37,888 nt of DNA from UBA4735 sp036569845 (GTDB taxonomy: Bacteria > Chloroflexota > Limnocylindria > P2-11E), in NCBI GenBank assembly GCA_036569845.1, contig DATCPY010000066.1, positions 1-37,888 on the forward strand, given 5' to 3'. Positions 26,944-33,160 of this stretch are shown one piece after another. Both the position numbers and the translations under genes were made by a program. The stretch's first letter is position 1. Each line of letters opens with the position of its first letter. Below the pieces are notes generated by a model, which worked only from the letters and a program-made list of their open reading frames with translations, made no database searches and was not told where the DNA came from.

Positions 26944-27296
26944 CGATCCTGCTCGACCCGATTCGCTTCGCGGAGCAGCTTGGAGATGCGGGCCGCCCGC
27001 GCGGCGGAGGTGTCGGAGACGAACTCGATCTCCGGGACGAACCGCAGGTCGGTGCGCTCTCCAACTTCGTGGCGGATGTACGGGCGGGCCTCGTTCAGCG
27101 CTTGCATCGTGCTCGAAACCGCTGCCTCGTTGCCGAGAACGCTCACGTAGACCTTCGTGGTCTTGAGGTCGGATGTCGTCTCGACGCTGGTCACGGTCGG
27201 GAACGCGATCCGCGGGTCCTGCAGCTCCTCGCTGATCAGCGTCGCGAGCTCGCGCTGCAGCAAGGCGTTGACCCGATCGACCCGCCGGTACGCCAT
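26940..27296 (-). CDS. rbfA: Ribosome-binding factor A
   Basis: A small KH-fold protein that binds the 30S subunit during late 16S rRNA maturation. The 118 residues open with YRRVDRVNALLQRELATLI and contain ISEELQDPRI and LRFVPEIEFVSD, the RbfA signatures. ATG start one base after the infB stop. It lies in the standard infB-rbfA order. Confidence 0.96.
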   Translation of the reverse strand: MAYRRVDRVNALLQRELATLISEELQDPRIAFPTVTSVETTSDLKTTKVYVSVLGNEAAVSSTMQALNEARPYIRHEVGERTDLRFVPEIEFVSDTSAARAARISKLLREANRVEQDR

Positions 27297-27297
27297 C

Positions 27298-29208
27298 TCA
27301 GCGTGGCTTTGCTTGGACGACGAAGGCCTCGATGATGTCGCCGACCTGAACGTCGTTGTGTCCCTCGAGCACGATGCCGCACTCGAGGCCGGCCGCGACC
27401 TCGCGCACGTCGTCCTTCACGCGACGGAGCGTCGCGACGGTGCCCTCCCAGGCGGCGTCCTGACCGCCGCGGAGCAGGCGGGCCTGAGCGCCACGGCGGA
27501 TGACGCCGTCGGACACCATGCAACCGGCGATCGTTGTCTTGTTCGCAGTGAAGATCTGCCGCACCTCGGCGTGGCCGAGGACGCTCTCGACCATCTCCGG
27601 CTCGAGCATCCCGGTGAGGGCCTTCTGCATGTCGTCGAGCAGCTCGTAGATGACCTTGTACTGACGGACGTCGACCTTGGTCTGATCGGCCGCGCGTTTC
27701 GCGGGCACGTCGATCTTATTGTTGAAGCCGATGACGACGGCCCCTGAGGCCGCCGCGAGCGTGACGTCGGACTCGCTGATGTCGCCGACCGCGTCGTGGA
27801 TCACCACGAGCGCGACCTCGTCCTGCGGCACCTTCGCGAGCGCGCCCTTGATCGCCTCGAGGGAGCCCTGCACGTCCGCCTTGAGGACGAGCTTCAGCTC
27901 CTTGGCCTTGCCTTCCTTGACCTGCGCGAACATCTCATCGAGCGTCGCGGGCCGCTCGCCACCGAGCGCGGCCGCCCGCTCGCGGGCATTGCGCTCCGCG
28001 AGGGCCTTGCCGGTCTTCTCGTCGGCGACGGCCCGGAGCACGTCACCGGCCTCGGGTACGTCCGGGAGGCCGAGGATGAGGACCGGGCGCGACGGCTCGG
28101 CCCGCCCGATGTTCTTGCCCTTGTCGTCGGTCATCGCGCGGACCTTGCCGAAGAACTTCCCGACGACGATGAGGTCGCCGCGCTCCAGCGTGCCGGTCTG
28201 CACGAGGACCGTCGCGATCGGGCCGCGGCTCTTGTCCATGTGGGCCTCGATGACGCGGCCGATGGCCGGGCGGTCGGGGTTGGCCTTGAGGTCGGCGACA
28301 TCGGCAACGAGCAAGACGACGTCGATGAGGTCCTGCAGTCCCTGCTTCGTGCGCGCCGAGACAGGCGCGAGCGGCGTGTCTCCGCCGTACTCCTCGACCG
28401 TGACGCCGTGCTCGGCGAGCTGGCCCTTCACGTGATCGGGGTTCGCGTCGGGCTTGTCGATCTTGTTGAGGGCGACGACCATCGGCACGCCCGCGGCGCG
28501 AACATGCGAGATCGCCTCGATCGTCTGTGGCTGCACGCCGTCGTCGGCGGCGACCACGAGGATCGCGACGTCGGCGACCTGCGCGCCACGCGCGCGCATG
28601 GCGGTGAAGGCCTCGTGACCGGGCGTATCGAGGAAGGTGACCTTTCGGCCGGAGTGCTCGATCTGGTAGGCACCGATGTGCTGCGTGATGCCCCCGGCCT
28701 CGCGCGCAGTGACGTTCGTCTCGCGGATCGCGTCGAGGAGGCTGGTCTTGCCGTGGTCGACGTGGCCGACGATCGTGACGACCGGCGGGCGGGTGACCAT
28801 CTTCTCCTCGTCGTCGTCGGTCCAGAGGATCTCCTTGCCCGCGGGCGCCTGCTCCTCGGTCTCCTCGACCGGTGCGGCGATCTCCTCCTCGGGGATGGCC
28901 TCGAGCCCGAGCTCCCCGGCGACGAGCGACGCGGTCTCGAAGTCGATGGTCTGGTTGATCGTGGCCATGACGCCCATGTTCACCAGGGCGCGGATGACGT
29001 CGACGATCGAGAGATCGAGGGCCTTCGCGAGCTCGCCCACCTGAAGCGTCTTCGGCAGGGAGACCGGGAGTCCGCCCTCGGGGAGGACGGCGATCGCGGC
29101 CGGGGCTTCGGCGACCGGCGCCTGCGGCGCGGTGTTCCCGCGCGACGGCCGGCGGCGCGGGCGGGGCCCACGTTGTGGCGGGAAGCGCCTTGGTCGTGCC
29201 TTCGGCAT
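27298..29208 (-). CDS. infB: Translation initiation factor IF-2
   Basis: The GTPase that brings initiator tRNA to the ribosome. After a basic 45-residue start and an IF2 N-terminal domain (LQVGELAKALDLSIVDVIRALVNMG in part), the G domain has G1 GHVDHGKT at about 148-155, G3 DTPGHE and G4 NKID. Two beta-barrel domains and the C-terminal tRNA-binding domain follow. The 636 residues indicate a short N-terminal extension compared with E. coli IF-2. The ATG at 29208 is chosen on a perfect AAGGAGG five bases ahead, overlapping the ylxR stop as TAATG. This is the strongest ribosome binding site in the window. Confidence 0.97.
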   Translation of the reverse strand: MPKARPRRFPPQRGPRPRRRPSRGNTAPQAPVAEAPAAIAVLPEGGLPVSLPKTLQVGELAKALDLSIVDVIRALVNMGVMATINQTIDFETASLVAGELGLEAIPEEEIAAPVEETEEQAPAGKEILWTDDDEEKMVTRPPVVTIVGHVDHGKTSLLDAIRETNVTAREAGGITQHIGAYQIEHSGRKVTFLDTPGHEAFTAMRARGAQVADVAILVVAADDGVQPQTIEAISHVRAAGVPMVVALNKIDKPDANPDHVKGQLAEHGVTVEEYGGDTPLAPVSARTKQGLQDLIDVVLLVADVADLKANPDRPAIGRVIEAHMDKSRGPIATVLVQTGTLERGDLIVVGKFFGKVRAMTDDKGKNIGRAEPSRPVLILGLPDVPEAGDVLRAVADEKTGKALAERNARERAAALGGERPATLDEMFAQVKEGKAKELKLVLKADVQGSLEAIKGALAKVPQDEVALVVIHDAVGDISESDVTLAAASGAVVIGFNNKIDVPAKRAADQTKVDVRQYKVIYELLDDMQKALTGMLEPEMVESVLGHAEVRQIFTANKTTIAGCMVSDGVIRRGAQARLLRGGQDAAWEGTVATLRRVKDDVREVAAGLECGIVLEGHNDVQVGDIIEAFVVQAKPR

Positions 29209-29486
29209 TACGTCCTCCTTTTTTCCGCTCCGGCGGCGAGCTCGTCCCGCAGCCGCAGCTTCGTCGCGTCGTCGATCGTCAGCTCGAGGGCCCGCCCGAG
29301 CGAGCCTTCGTCGATGCCGCGCTCCAGGCACGCGTCATCGGGGTCCAGATAGGCCCCGCGTCCCGGTGCCTTGCCTCGCAGATCCACCGAGAGCCTGCCG
29401 TCCGCGTCCCGGACGACCCGGATGAGCTCGCGCTTCGCCTTGACCTGACGGCACGCGACGCAGGTCCGTTGGGGGACGGCCCTAAC
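29208..29486 (-). CDS. ylxR: YlxR-family RNA-binding protein, non-canonical start
   Basis: A 92-residue YlxR (DUF448) protein, usually found between nusA and infB, linked to RNA binding and to RNase P in recent work. It has VPQRTCVACRQVKAKRELIR (Cys9, Cys12), the GRGAYLDPDDAC loop with APGRGAYL, and the C-terminal helix. The first ATG in frame lies 200 bases upstream, inside nusA, and would add an Arg/Ser-rich antisense-like segment. No ATG, GTG or TTG lies near the expected start. GTT at 29486 aligns exactly with family N-termini (M-R-x-VPQRTC), overlaps the nusA stop as GTTAG and has AGAAGG six bases before it. ATC at 29492 is the other candidate. Confidence 0.9.
   Translation of the reverse strand, partial: VRAVPQRTCVACRQVKAKRELIRVVRDADGRLSVDLRGKAPGRGAYLDPDDACLERGIDEGSLGRALELTIDDATKLRLRDELAAGAEKRRT
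29214..29220 (-). promoter_or_regulatory. Ribosome binding site of infB
   Basis: Perfect AAGGAGG on the minus strand five bases before the ATG at 29208. It rules out the longer open frame upstream as the true start. Confidence 0.85.
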
Positions 29487-30705
29487 GACGATCCTTCTTC
29501 TTCTTGCCGCCCAACAGGGCGCGGTCCTCGTCCTCCAGCTCGTCCTCGTCGGCCGCCAGCGACTCCGCCTCGACCTCCGCGACGAGATCGTCCCGGATGG
29601 ATTCCTGATCGTCCTCGACGACGGGTGCGGCGGCCACGGCCTCGACCGCCACGGGCTCCGGCTCCGGCTCGGGCTCGGCCTCCGCACGGACCTCGGACTC
29701 GCTCCGAATGTCGATGCGCCAGCCGGTGAGCTTCGCGGCGAGGCGGGCGTTCTGGCCCTCTTTGCCGATCGCGAGCGAGAGATAGCGGTCGGGAACGACG
29801 ACGTACGCGGTCTTCTCGTCGACCACGATGTCCACGCGGATGACCGGCGAGGGCGAGAGGGCGTTCTTCACGAAGTCCTCGGGCTTCTCGTCGAACTGGA
29901 TGACCTCGACGCGCTCGCCGCCCAGCTCGTTGCTGATCGCCTGCACGCGTAGTCCACGCTGGCCGACGCACGCGCCGACCGGGTCGAGCCCGGGCTGGCG
30001 AGAGCGCACGGCGATCTTCGTCCGCGAGCCGGCCTCACGCGCGATGCCCGTGATCTCGACCTGACCGTGATAGATCTCCGGCACCTCGAGCTCGAACAAC
30101 CGCTTGACGAGTCCCCGATGCGCGCGGCTCACGATGATCTGGGGGCCGTGGATCGAGCGACGGACCTCGAGGACGAGGACCTTCCGGTGCTGCCCGACGA
30201 AGTACCGCTCGTGCGGCGCCTGCTCGCTGCGCGGCAGGATCGCCTTCGCCTTACCGAGCTCGAAGATCGCTGCGCCCGCCTCGAACCGCTCGATCTGCCC
30301 GTTGATGATGTCGCCCTCGCGGTCGGCGTACTCGGCGTAGACCTGCTCGCGCTCGGCCTCCCGCAGTGATTGCTGGATGACCTGCTTCGCGGTCTGCGCG
30401 CCGATGCGACCGAGGGCCGCCGCGGATTCCTCGAGCGGGATGGTGTCGCCCAGGGCAACGTCCGGCTTCATCCGGCGCGCGGCGTCGATCTGGATCTGGA
30501 GCTTCGGGTCCTCGACCTTGTCGACGACGGTCTTGAGGAGGAACACCTTGAATGCACCGGTCTGGACGTCGACCTTCACGTCGATGTTCTCTTCGGCGCC
30601 GTACGCCCGCTTGATGGCCCGGGCGATGATGTCGCTCACCACCTCCTTGGGGAGGCCCTTTTCGGCGGAGAGCTGCGCGAGACCGGTGACAAGTTCTCGG
30701 TTCAT
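29482..30705 (-). CDS. nusA: Transcription termination/antitermination factor NusA
   Basis: Binds RNA polymerase and nascent RNA to control pausing, termination and antitermination. The N-terminal domain (about 1-125) is followed by an S1 domain (GDIINGQIERFEAGAAIFEL), then two KH domains; the second carries AIGKEGQNARLAAKLTG near 313-330. The C-terminal part of about 75 residues is strongly acidic (AEPEPEPEPVAVEA) and ends in the basic KKKKDRR. There are no E. coli-type acidic repeat domains. The ATG at 30705 has GGGGGAG five bases ahead. It heads the nusA-ylxR-infB operon. RimP, often the gene before nusA, is absent from this position; a structured leader is found instead. Confidence 0.96.
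   Translation of the reverse strand: MNRELVTGLAQLSAEKGLPKEVVSDIIARAIKRAYGAEENIDVKVDVQTGAFKVFLLKTVVDKVEDPKLQIQIDAARRMKPDVALGDTIPLEESAAALGRIGAQTAKQVIQQSLREAEREQVYAEYADREGDIINGQIERFEAGAAIFELGKAKAILPRSEQAPHERYFVGQHRKVLVLEVRRSIHGPQIIVSRAHRGLVKRLFELEVPEIYHGQVEITGIAREAGSRTKIAVRSRQPGLDPVGACVGQRGLRVQAISNELGGERVEVIQFDEKPEDFVKNALSPSPVIRVDIVVDEKTAYVVVPDRYLSLAIGKEGQNARLAAKLTGWRIDIRSESEVRAEAEPEPEPEPVAVEAVAAAPVVEDDQESIRDDLVAEVEAESLAADEDELEDEDRALLGGKKKKDRR
29493..29498 (-). promoter_or_regulatory. Shine-Dalgarno-like AGAAGG deciding the ylxR start
   Basis: AGAAGG on the minus strand in the Lys-rich tail codons of nusA, six bases before GTT 29486 and adjoining ATC 29492. The spacing favours GTT. Confidence 0.45.
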
Positions 30706-30731
30706 GGCCGCTCCCCCTCATTCATTGCTCG

Positions 30732-30743
30732 GCCGTTTCCGGC
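30732..30743 (-). other. GNRA-tetraloop hairpin in the nusA leader
   Basis: On the minus strand GCCG-GAAA-CGGC forms a short stem with a GNRA tetraloop, just after the terminator-like hairpin and 27 bases before nusA. It could cap an alternative leader fold. Confidence 0.4.
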
Positions 30744-30746
30744 GAC

Positions 30747-30770
30747 AAAAAAGGTGGGACGCCCCACCTT
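30747..30770 (-). terminator. Intrinsic terminator or attenuator ahead of nusA
   Basis: On the minus strand AAGGTGGG and CCCACCTT form an eight-base-pair stem with the loop GCGT, followed directly by T residues (six T in total counting the stem end). This is a typical Rho-independent terminator. It lies about 105 bases after the flp1 stop and about 42 bases before the nusA start. It may end the yebC-ruv-flp transcript, attenuate nusA transcription, or both. Confidence 0.75.
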
Positions 30771-30786
30771 CACGGCTCGAGCGGCA

Positions 30787-30803
30787 AGCAGGAACGCCCT
30801 GCT
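30787..30803 (-). other. Second hairpin in the nusA leader
   Basis: AGCAGG and CCTGCT pair around the loop GCGTT on the minus strand, between the proposed promoter and the terminator hairpin. It may be part of an attenuator. Confidence 0.4.
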
Positions 30804-30814
30804 CACCAAGGAGA

Positions 30815-30823
30815 AGTGTACCA
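30815..30823 (-). promoter_or_regulatory. Candidate extended -10 promoter for nusA
   Basis: TGGTACACT on the minus strand combines an extended -10 TG element with TACACT. TTGCCG lies 19 bases upstream as a weak -35. Transcription would start near 30808 and give a leader of about 100 bases containing all three hairpins. Confidence 0.4.
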
Positions 30824-30874
30824 AATCCGCGCAGCGCCCCGGCAAGCTGGAGAAAGGGGCCGGCCGGGCGCGTC

Positions 30875-31024
30875 CTACGTCAGGTTGTTGCCGATGTTCG
30901 AGAACATGGTCTGGAGCTGGCCGCGAAGGAAGATCATCGCCACGATGACGGCGATGGCGATGACCGCGATGATGAGTGCATATTCGACGAGGCCCTGGCC
31001 TTCGTCGTCACGCCAGAACGCCAA
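30875..31024 (-). CDS. Flp/Fap-type pilin (first of two tandem copies)
   Basis: A 49-residue prepilin of the Flp family, subunit of Tad-type pili. After a short charged leader (RDDEG) comes the processing site and helix start GQGLVEYALIIAV, with the Glu five residues into the mature part and a hydrophobic helix of about 20 residues. A prepilin peptidase would cut after the Gly. Start TTG at 31024, supported by GGAAGGAG eight bases ahead. It is nearly identical in its core to the copy 110 bases upstream. No tad secretion genes are nearby. Confidence 0.88.
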   Translation of the reverse strand: MAFWRDDEGQGLVEYALIIAVIAIAVIVAMIFLRGQLQTMFSNIGNNLT

Positions 31025-31032
31025 TGGGATCG

Positions 31033-31040
31033 CTCCTTCC
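31033..31040 (-). promoter_or_regulatory. Ribosome binding site of the first Flp pilin
   Basis: GGAAGGAG on the minus strand eight bases before the TTG at 31024; it decides the start of this gene, which has no ATG. Confidence 0.65.
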
Positions 31041-31135
31041 CGCGTCCCGATCGGCCCCCTTTCTCCACGGCTGATTGGAAGCCTCCCTGGCCGACTCCGC
31101 TAGGCCTCCTTCAGTACTAGGTCCTTCGGGCCCCG

Positions 31136-31289
31136 TTACGTCAGATTGTTACCGACGTTCGAGAACAGGTTCGAGATCTGGTCGCGAAGGAAGAGCATCG
31201 CCACGATGACCGCGATCGCGATCACGGCGATGATCAGCGCATATTCGACGAGGCCCTGGCCCTGATCGTCGCGAAGGTATGCCCGCATG
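31136..31289 (-). pseudogene. Flp-type pilin (second copy) with a one-base frameshift
   Basis: From ATG 31289 the frame reads MRAYLRDDQG and then leaves the pilin frame. The pilin frame resumes with GQGLVEYALIIAVIAIAV and runs to TAA at 31136, giving SNVGNNLT at the end. Compared with the neighbouring copy, one extra base is present in the C run at about 31258-31263, exactly at the prepilin cleavage site. Without it a normal 50-residue pilin would result. In the pilin frame there is no start codon upstream. Either the gene is broken or the homopolymer is a sequencing error. It begins 34 bases after ruvA. Confidence 0.82.
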
Positions 31290-31323
31290 TGACCCACCAC
31301 TTTCCTGCTCGTGTCGTTTCTGG

Positions 31324-31875
31324 TCAGCGCGCCCGAAGGGCCGTTGCCAGACGCTCCTCGGTCGGCGCCTCTCCCACCGCAGGGACGCCGGTCAGCGCGC
31401 GCTGCGCTTCCGCGAGCGTATAGCCGAGCGCGCGAAGCGCCGCTACCGCCTCATCGCCGTCCGGCGACTCGGACACTGGTCCGATCGCCACGCGCCCGAC
31501 CTTTGATCGCAGATCGACGATGAGCCGTTCCGCCGTTTTCTTCCCCACTCCAGGCGCCTTCGCGAGCGCCGCCGCGTCGCCCGCCGCGATCGCCGCGGCC
31601 ACATCCACTGGACGCGACACCGAGAGGATCGCGAGCGCCGCTTTCGGGCCGACGCCGGACACGCTGATGAGCAGCTCGAACAGCGCGAGCTCCTCGCGTG
31701 TCTCGAAGCCGAACAGGAATTGGCCGTCCTCACGGACCACTTGATGCGTGTGCAGCAACACCTCGGCGCTCGACGGATGCCGCGGCACGAAGACCTTGTA
31801 GCCGACGCCGGCGGTCTCGATGACGATGTGGTCGGGGCCGCGCGCCAGGATCCGGCCGCGGACCGCCGCGATCAA
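31324..31875 (-). CDS. ruvA: Holliday junction branch migration protein RuvA
   Basis: Binds four-way DNA junctions and loads the RuvB motor. The OB-fold domain (MIAAVRGRILARGPDHIVIE) is followed by helix-hairpin-helix motifs (LISVSGVGPKAALAIL and LAKAPGVGKKTAERLIVDL) and a C-terminal domain III (DEAVAALRALGYTLAEAQ) for RuvB contact. The 183 residues are slightly short but complete. TTG start overlaps the ruvC stop as TTGA. ruvB is not in the window. Confidence 0.96.
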   Translation of the reverse strand: MIAAVRGRILARGPDHIVIETAGVGYKVFVPRHPSSAEVLLHTHQVVREDGQFLFGFETREELALFELLISVSGVGPKAALAILSVSRPVDVAAAIAAGDAAALAKAPGVGKKTAERLIVDLRSKVGRVAIGPVSESPDGDEAVAALRALGYTLAEAQRALTGVPAVGEAPTEERLATALRAR

Positions 31876-32393
31876 CTGGAGGCGAGCGCGACGGCTGCGC
31901 CGAACCGCTCGCGCTGGGCATGCGCGAGCGCGATCGCCACCGCGTCGGCCACGTTGTCCTGCGTGATCGGCTCCGCCAGCGCGAGCACGAGCGACAGCAT
32001 CCGCTGGACCTGCTTCTTGTCCGCGCTCCCTGTCCCGGTCACGGAAAGCTTCACTTCCTGCGGCGTGTACTCGGCGACGACCAGGCCGCCGCGGGCCGCG
32101 CAGAGCATCGCGACACCCCGAGCCTCGGCGACGCGCATCGCCGTCCTGGCGTTCTTGTTGAAGTAGAGACGCTCGAGGGCGAGTGCTGCCGGACGGTGGC
32201 GGGCGATGAGCGCGTCGAGCGCGCCGGCGATCGCGAGCAGGCGCTCGGCGGCGGTGGCCGACGCGAGAACGGGAACGATGCCGCAGTCGATGATGGTCGC
32301 CGGCTCGGTCGCGGCGTCGAGCAACGCGTAGCCCATCCCGGTGGTCCCGGGGTCGATGCCCAGGATGACCCTAGGCGGTCTCGAGGACTTCAT
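31872..32393 (-). CDS. ruvC: Holliday junction resolvase RuvC
   Basis: Cuts Holliday junctions symmetrically. The acidic catalytic residues are visible in ILGIDPGTTGMGY, ALERLYFNKN and DNVADAVAIALAHA. The segment TPQEVKLSVTGTGSADKKQVQRM is the conserved DNA-binding part. The ATG at 32393 gives 173 residues and places GIDPG near the N-terminus; the gene start overlaps yebC by 23 bases. Standard yebC-ruvC-ruvA order. Confidence 0.96.
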   Translation of the reverse strand: MKSSRPPRVILGIDPGTTGMGYALLDAATEPATIIDCGIVPVLASATAAERLLAIAGALDALIARHRPAALALERLYFNKNARTAMRVAEARGVAMLCAARGGLVVAEYTPQEVKLSVTGTGSADKKQVQRMLSLVLALAEPITQDNVADAVAIALAHAQRERFGAAVALASS

Positions 32394-33114
32394 CCGGTAC
32401 GTCGAAGTTCGCGTGCACCTTCTGGACGTCGTCGAGGTCCTCGAGGGCCTCGACGAGCCCGATGACCTTCTTCGCTTGGTCACCATCGAGGCGGACGGTA
32501 TTCGACGGTCGCATCGACATGTCAGCCTCGACGATCTTCAGCTTCTGAGCCTCGAGCGCCTTCTTCACTGTCTCGAACCGGTTCGGCGCGGTGTAGACGG
32601 TGACGAGGCCGCCGTCGTGCTCGACGTCCTCGGCGCCGGCATCGATGGCCGCGAGCTCGATCTCATCGGCGTCGCGGTCCGCGACGTCGATCTCGATGAT
32701 CCCCTTCTGCTCGAACAGCCACTGCACCGAACCGGGCTCACCGAGCTTGCCGTTGTGCCGGGTGAACGCCGCGCGGACCTCGGCGGCCGTGCGGTTCCGG
32801 CTGTCCGTCGCAGCCTCGACCATGACCGACACGCCCCCCGGGCCGTAGCCCTCGTACACGACGCTCTCGACCTGCGCCCCGTCCGCACCGACCGTGGCGC
32901 GCTCGATCGCCCGCTCGATGTTCGCGAGCGGTACGTTCACCGCGCGGGCCCGGTCCATCGCGAGGCGGAGGCGGAAGTTGCCGTCCGGATCGCCGCCGCC
33001 CTCGCGCGCCGCGAGCATGATCTCGCGGGTCATCTTCGTGAAGATCGCGCCGCGTTTGACGTCATTGGCGCCTTTCTGGCGCTTGATCTGGGACCATTTG
33101 GAATGACCGGACAT
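32371..33114 (-). CDS. yebC: YebC/PmpR-family protein
   Basis: A 247-residue YebC-family protein. Members act as transcription regulators (PmpR) or relieve ribosome stalling at proline runs, as more recently shown for YebC2-type proteins. The start MSGHSKWSQIKRQKG is the family hallmark and fixes the ATG at 33114. GPGGVSVMVEAATDSRNRTAAEVR and GSVQWLFEQKG are conserved. No Shine-Dalgarno precedes it, and a -10-like TAGTAT ends eight bases before the ATG, so a leaderless mRNA is likely. Divergent from the EF-G paralogue across 46 bases. Confidence 0.95.
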   Translation of the reverse strand: MSGHSKWSQIKRQKGANDVKRGAIFTKMTREIMLAAREGGGDPDGNFRLRLAMDRARAVNVPLANIERAIERATVGADGAQVESVVYEGYGPGGVSVMVEAATDSRNRTAAEVRAAFTRHNGKLGEPGSVQWLFEQKGIIEIDVADRDADEIELAAIDAGAEDVEHDGGLVTVYTAPNRFETVKKALEAQKLKIVEADMSMRPSNTVRLDGDQAKKVIGLVEALEDLDDVQKVHANFDVPDEVLETA

Positions 33115-33123
33115 CGGACTGAA

Positions 33124-33129
33124 TACTAT
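33124..33129. promoter_or_regulatory. Overlapping divergent -10 boxes for yebC and the EF-G paralogue
   Basis: The same six bases read TACTAT on the plus strand and TAGTAT... reversed as ATAGTA-containing TAGTAT on the minus strand. The plus reading would give the EF-G gene a leader of about 25-30 bases; the minus reading would start yebC transcription at or near its ATG. No clear -35 is seen for either. Confidence 0.3.
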
Positions 33130-33147
33130 GCGGACAGCCATTCATCA

Positions 33148-33153
33148 GGGGAG
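33148..33153 (+). promoter_or_regulatory. Ribosome binding site of the EF-G paralogue
   Basis: GGGGAG seven bases before the ATG at 33161; it selects this start over an ATG at 33128. Confidence 0.7.
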
Positions 33154-33160
33154 TGAGCAG

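Noticed and set aside
29208..29687. ylxR frame starting at the ATG at 29687
   Set aside because: It would add about 67 Arg/Ser/Pro-rich residues translated out of frame from nusA, unlike any YlxR family member.
30751..30761. Plus-strand GGTGGGACGC as a fragment of a cyclic-di-GMP riboswitch
   Set aside because: The string is one arm of the terminator hairpin on the other strand; the rest of the riboswitch core is absent.
31025..31135. A small gene or RNA between the two pilin genes
   Set aside because: No start with a ribosome site and no stable fold that I can support; the stretch looks like untranslated spacer with the flp1 ribosome binding site.
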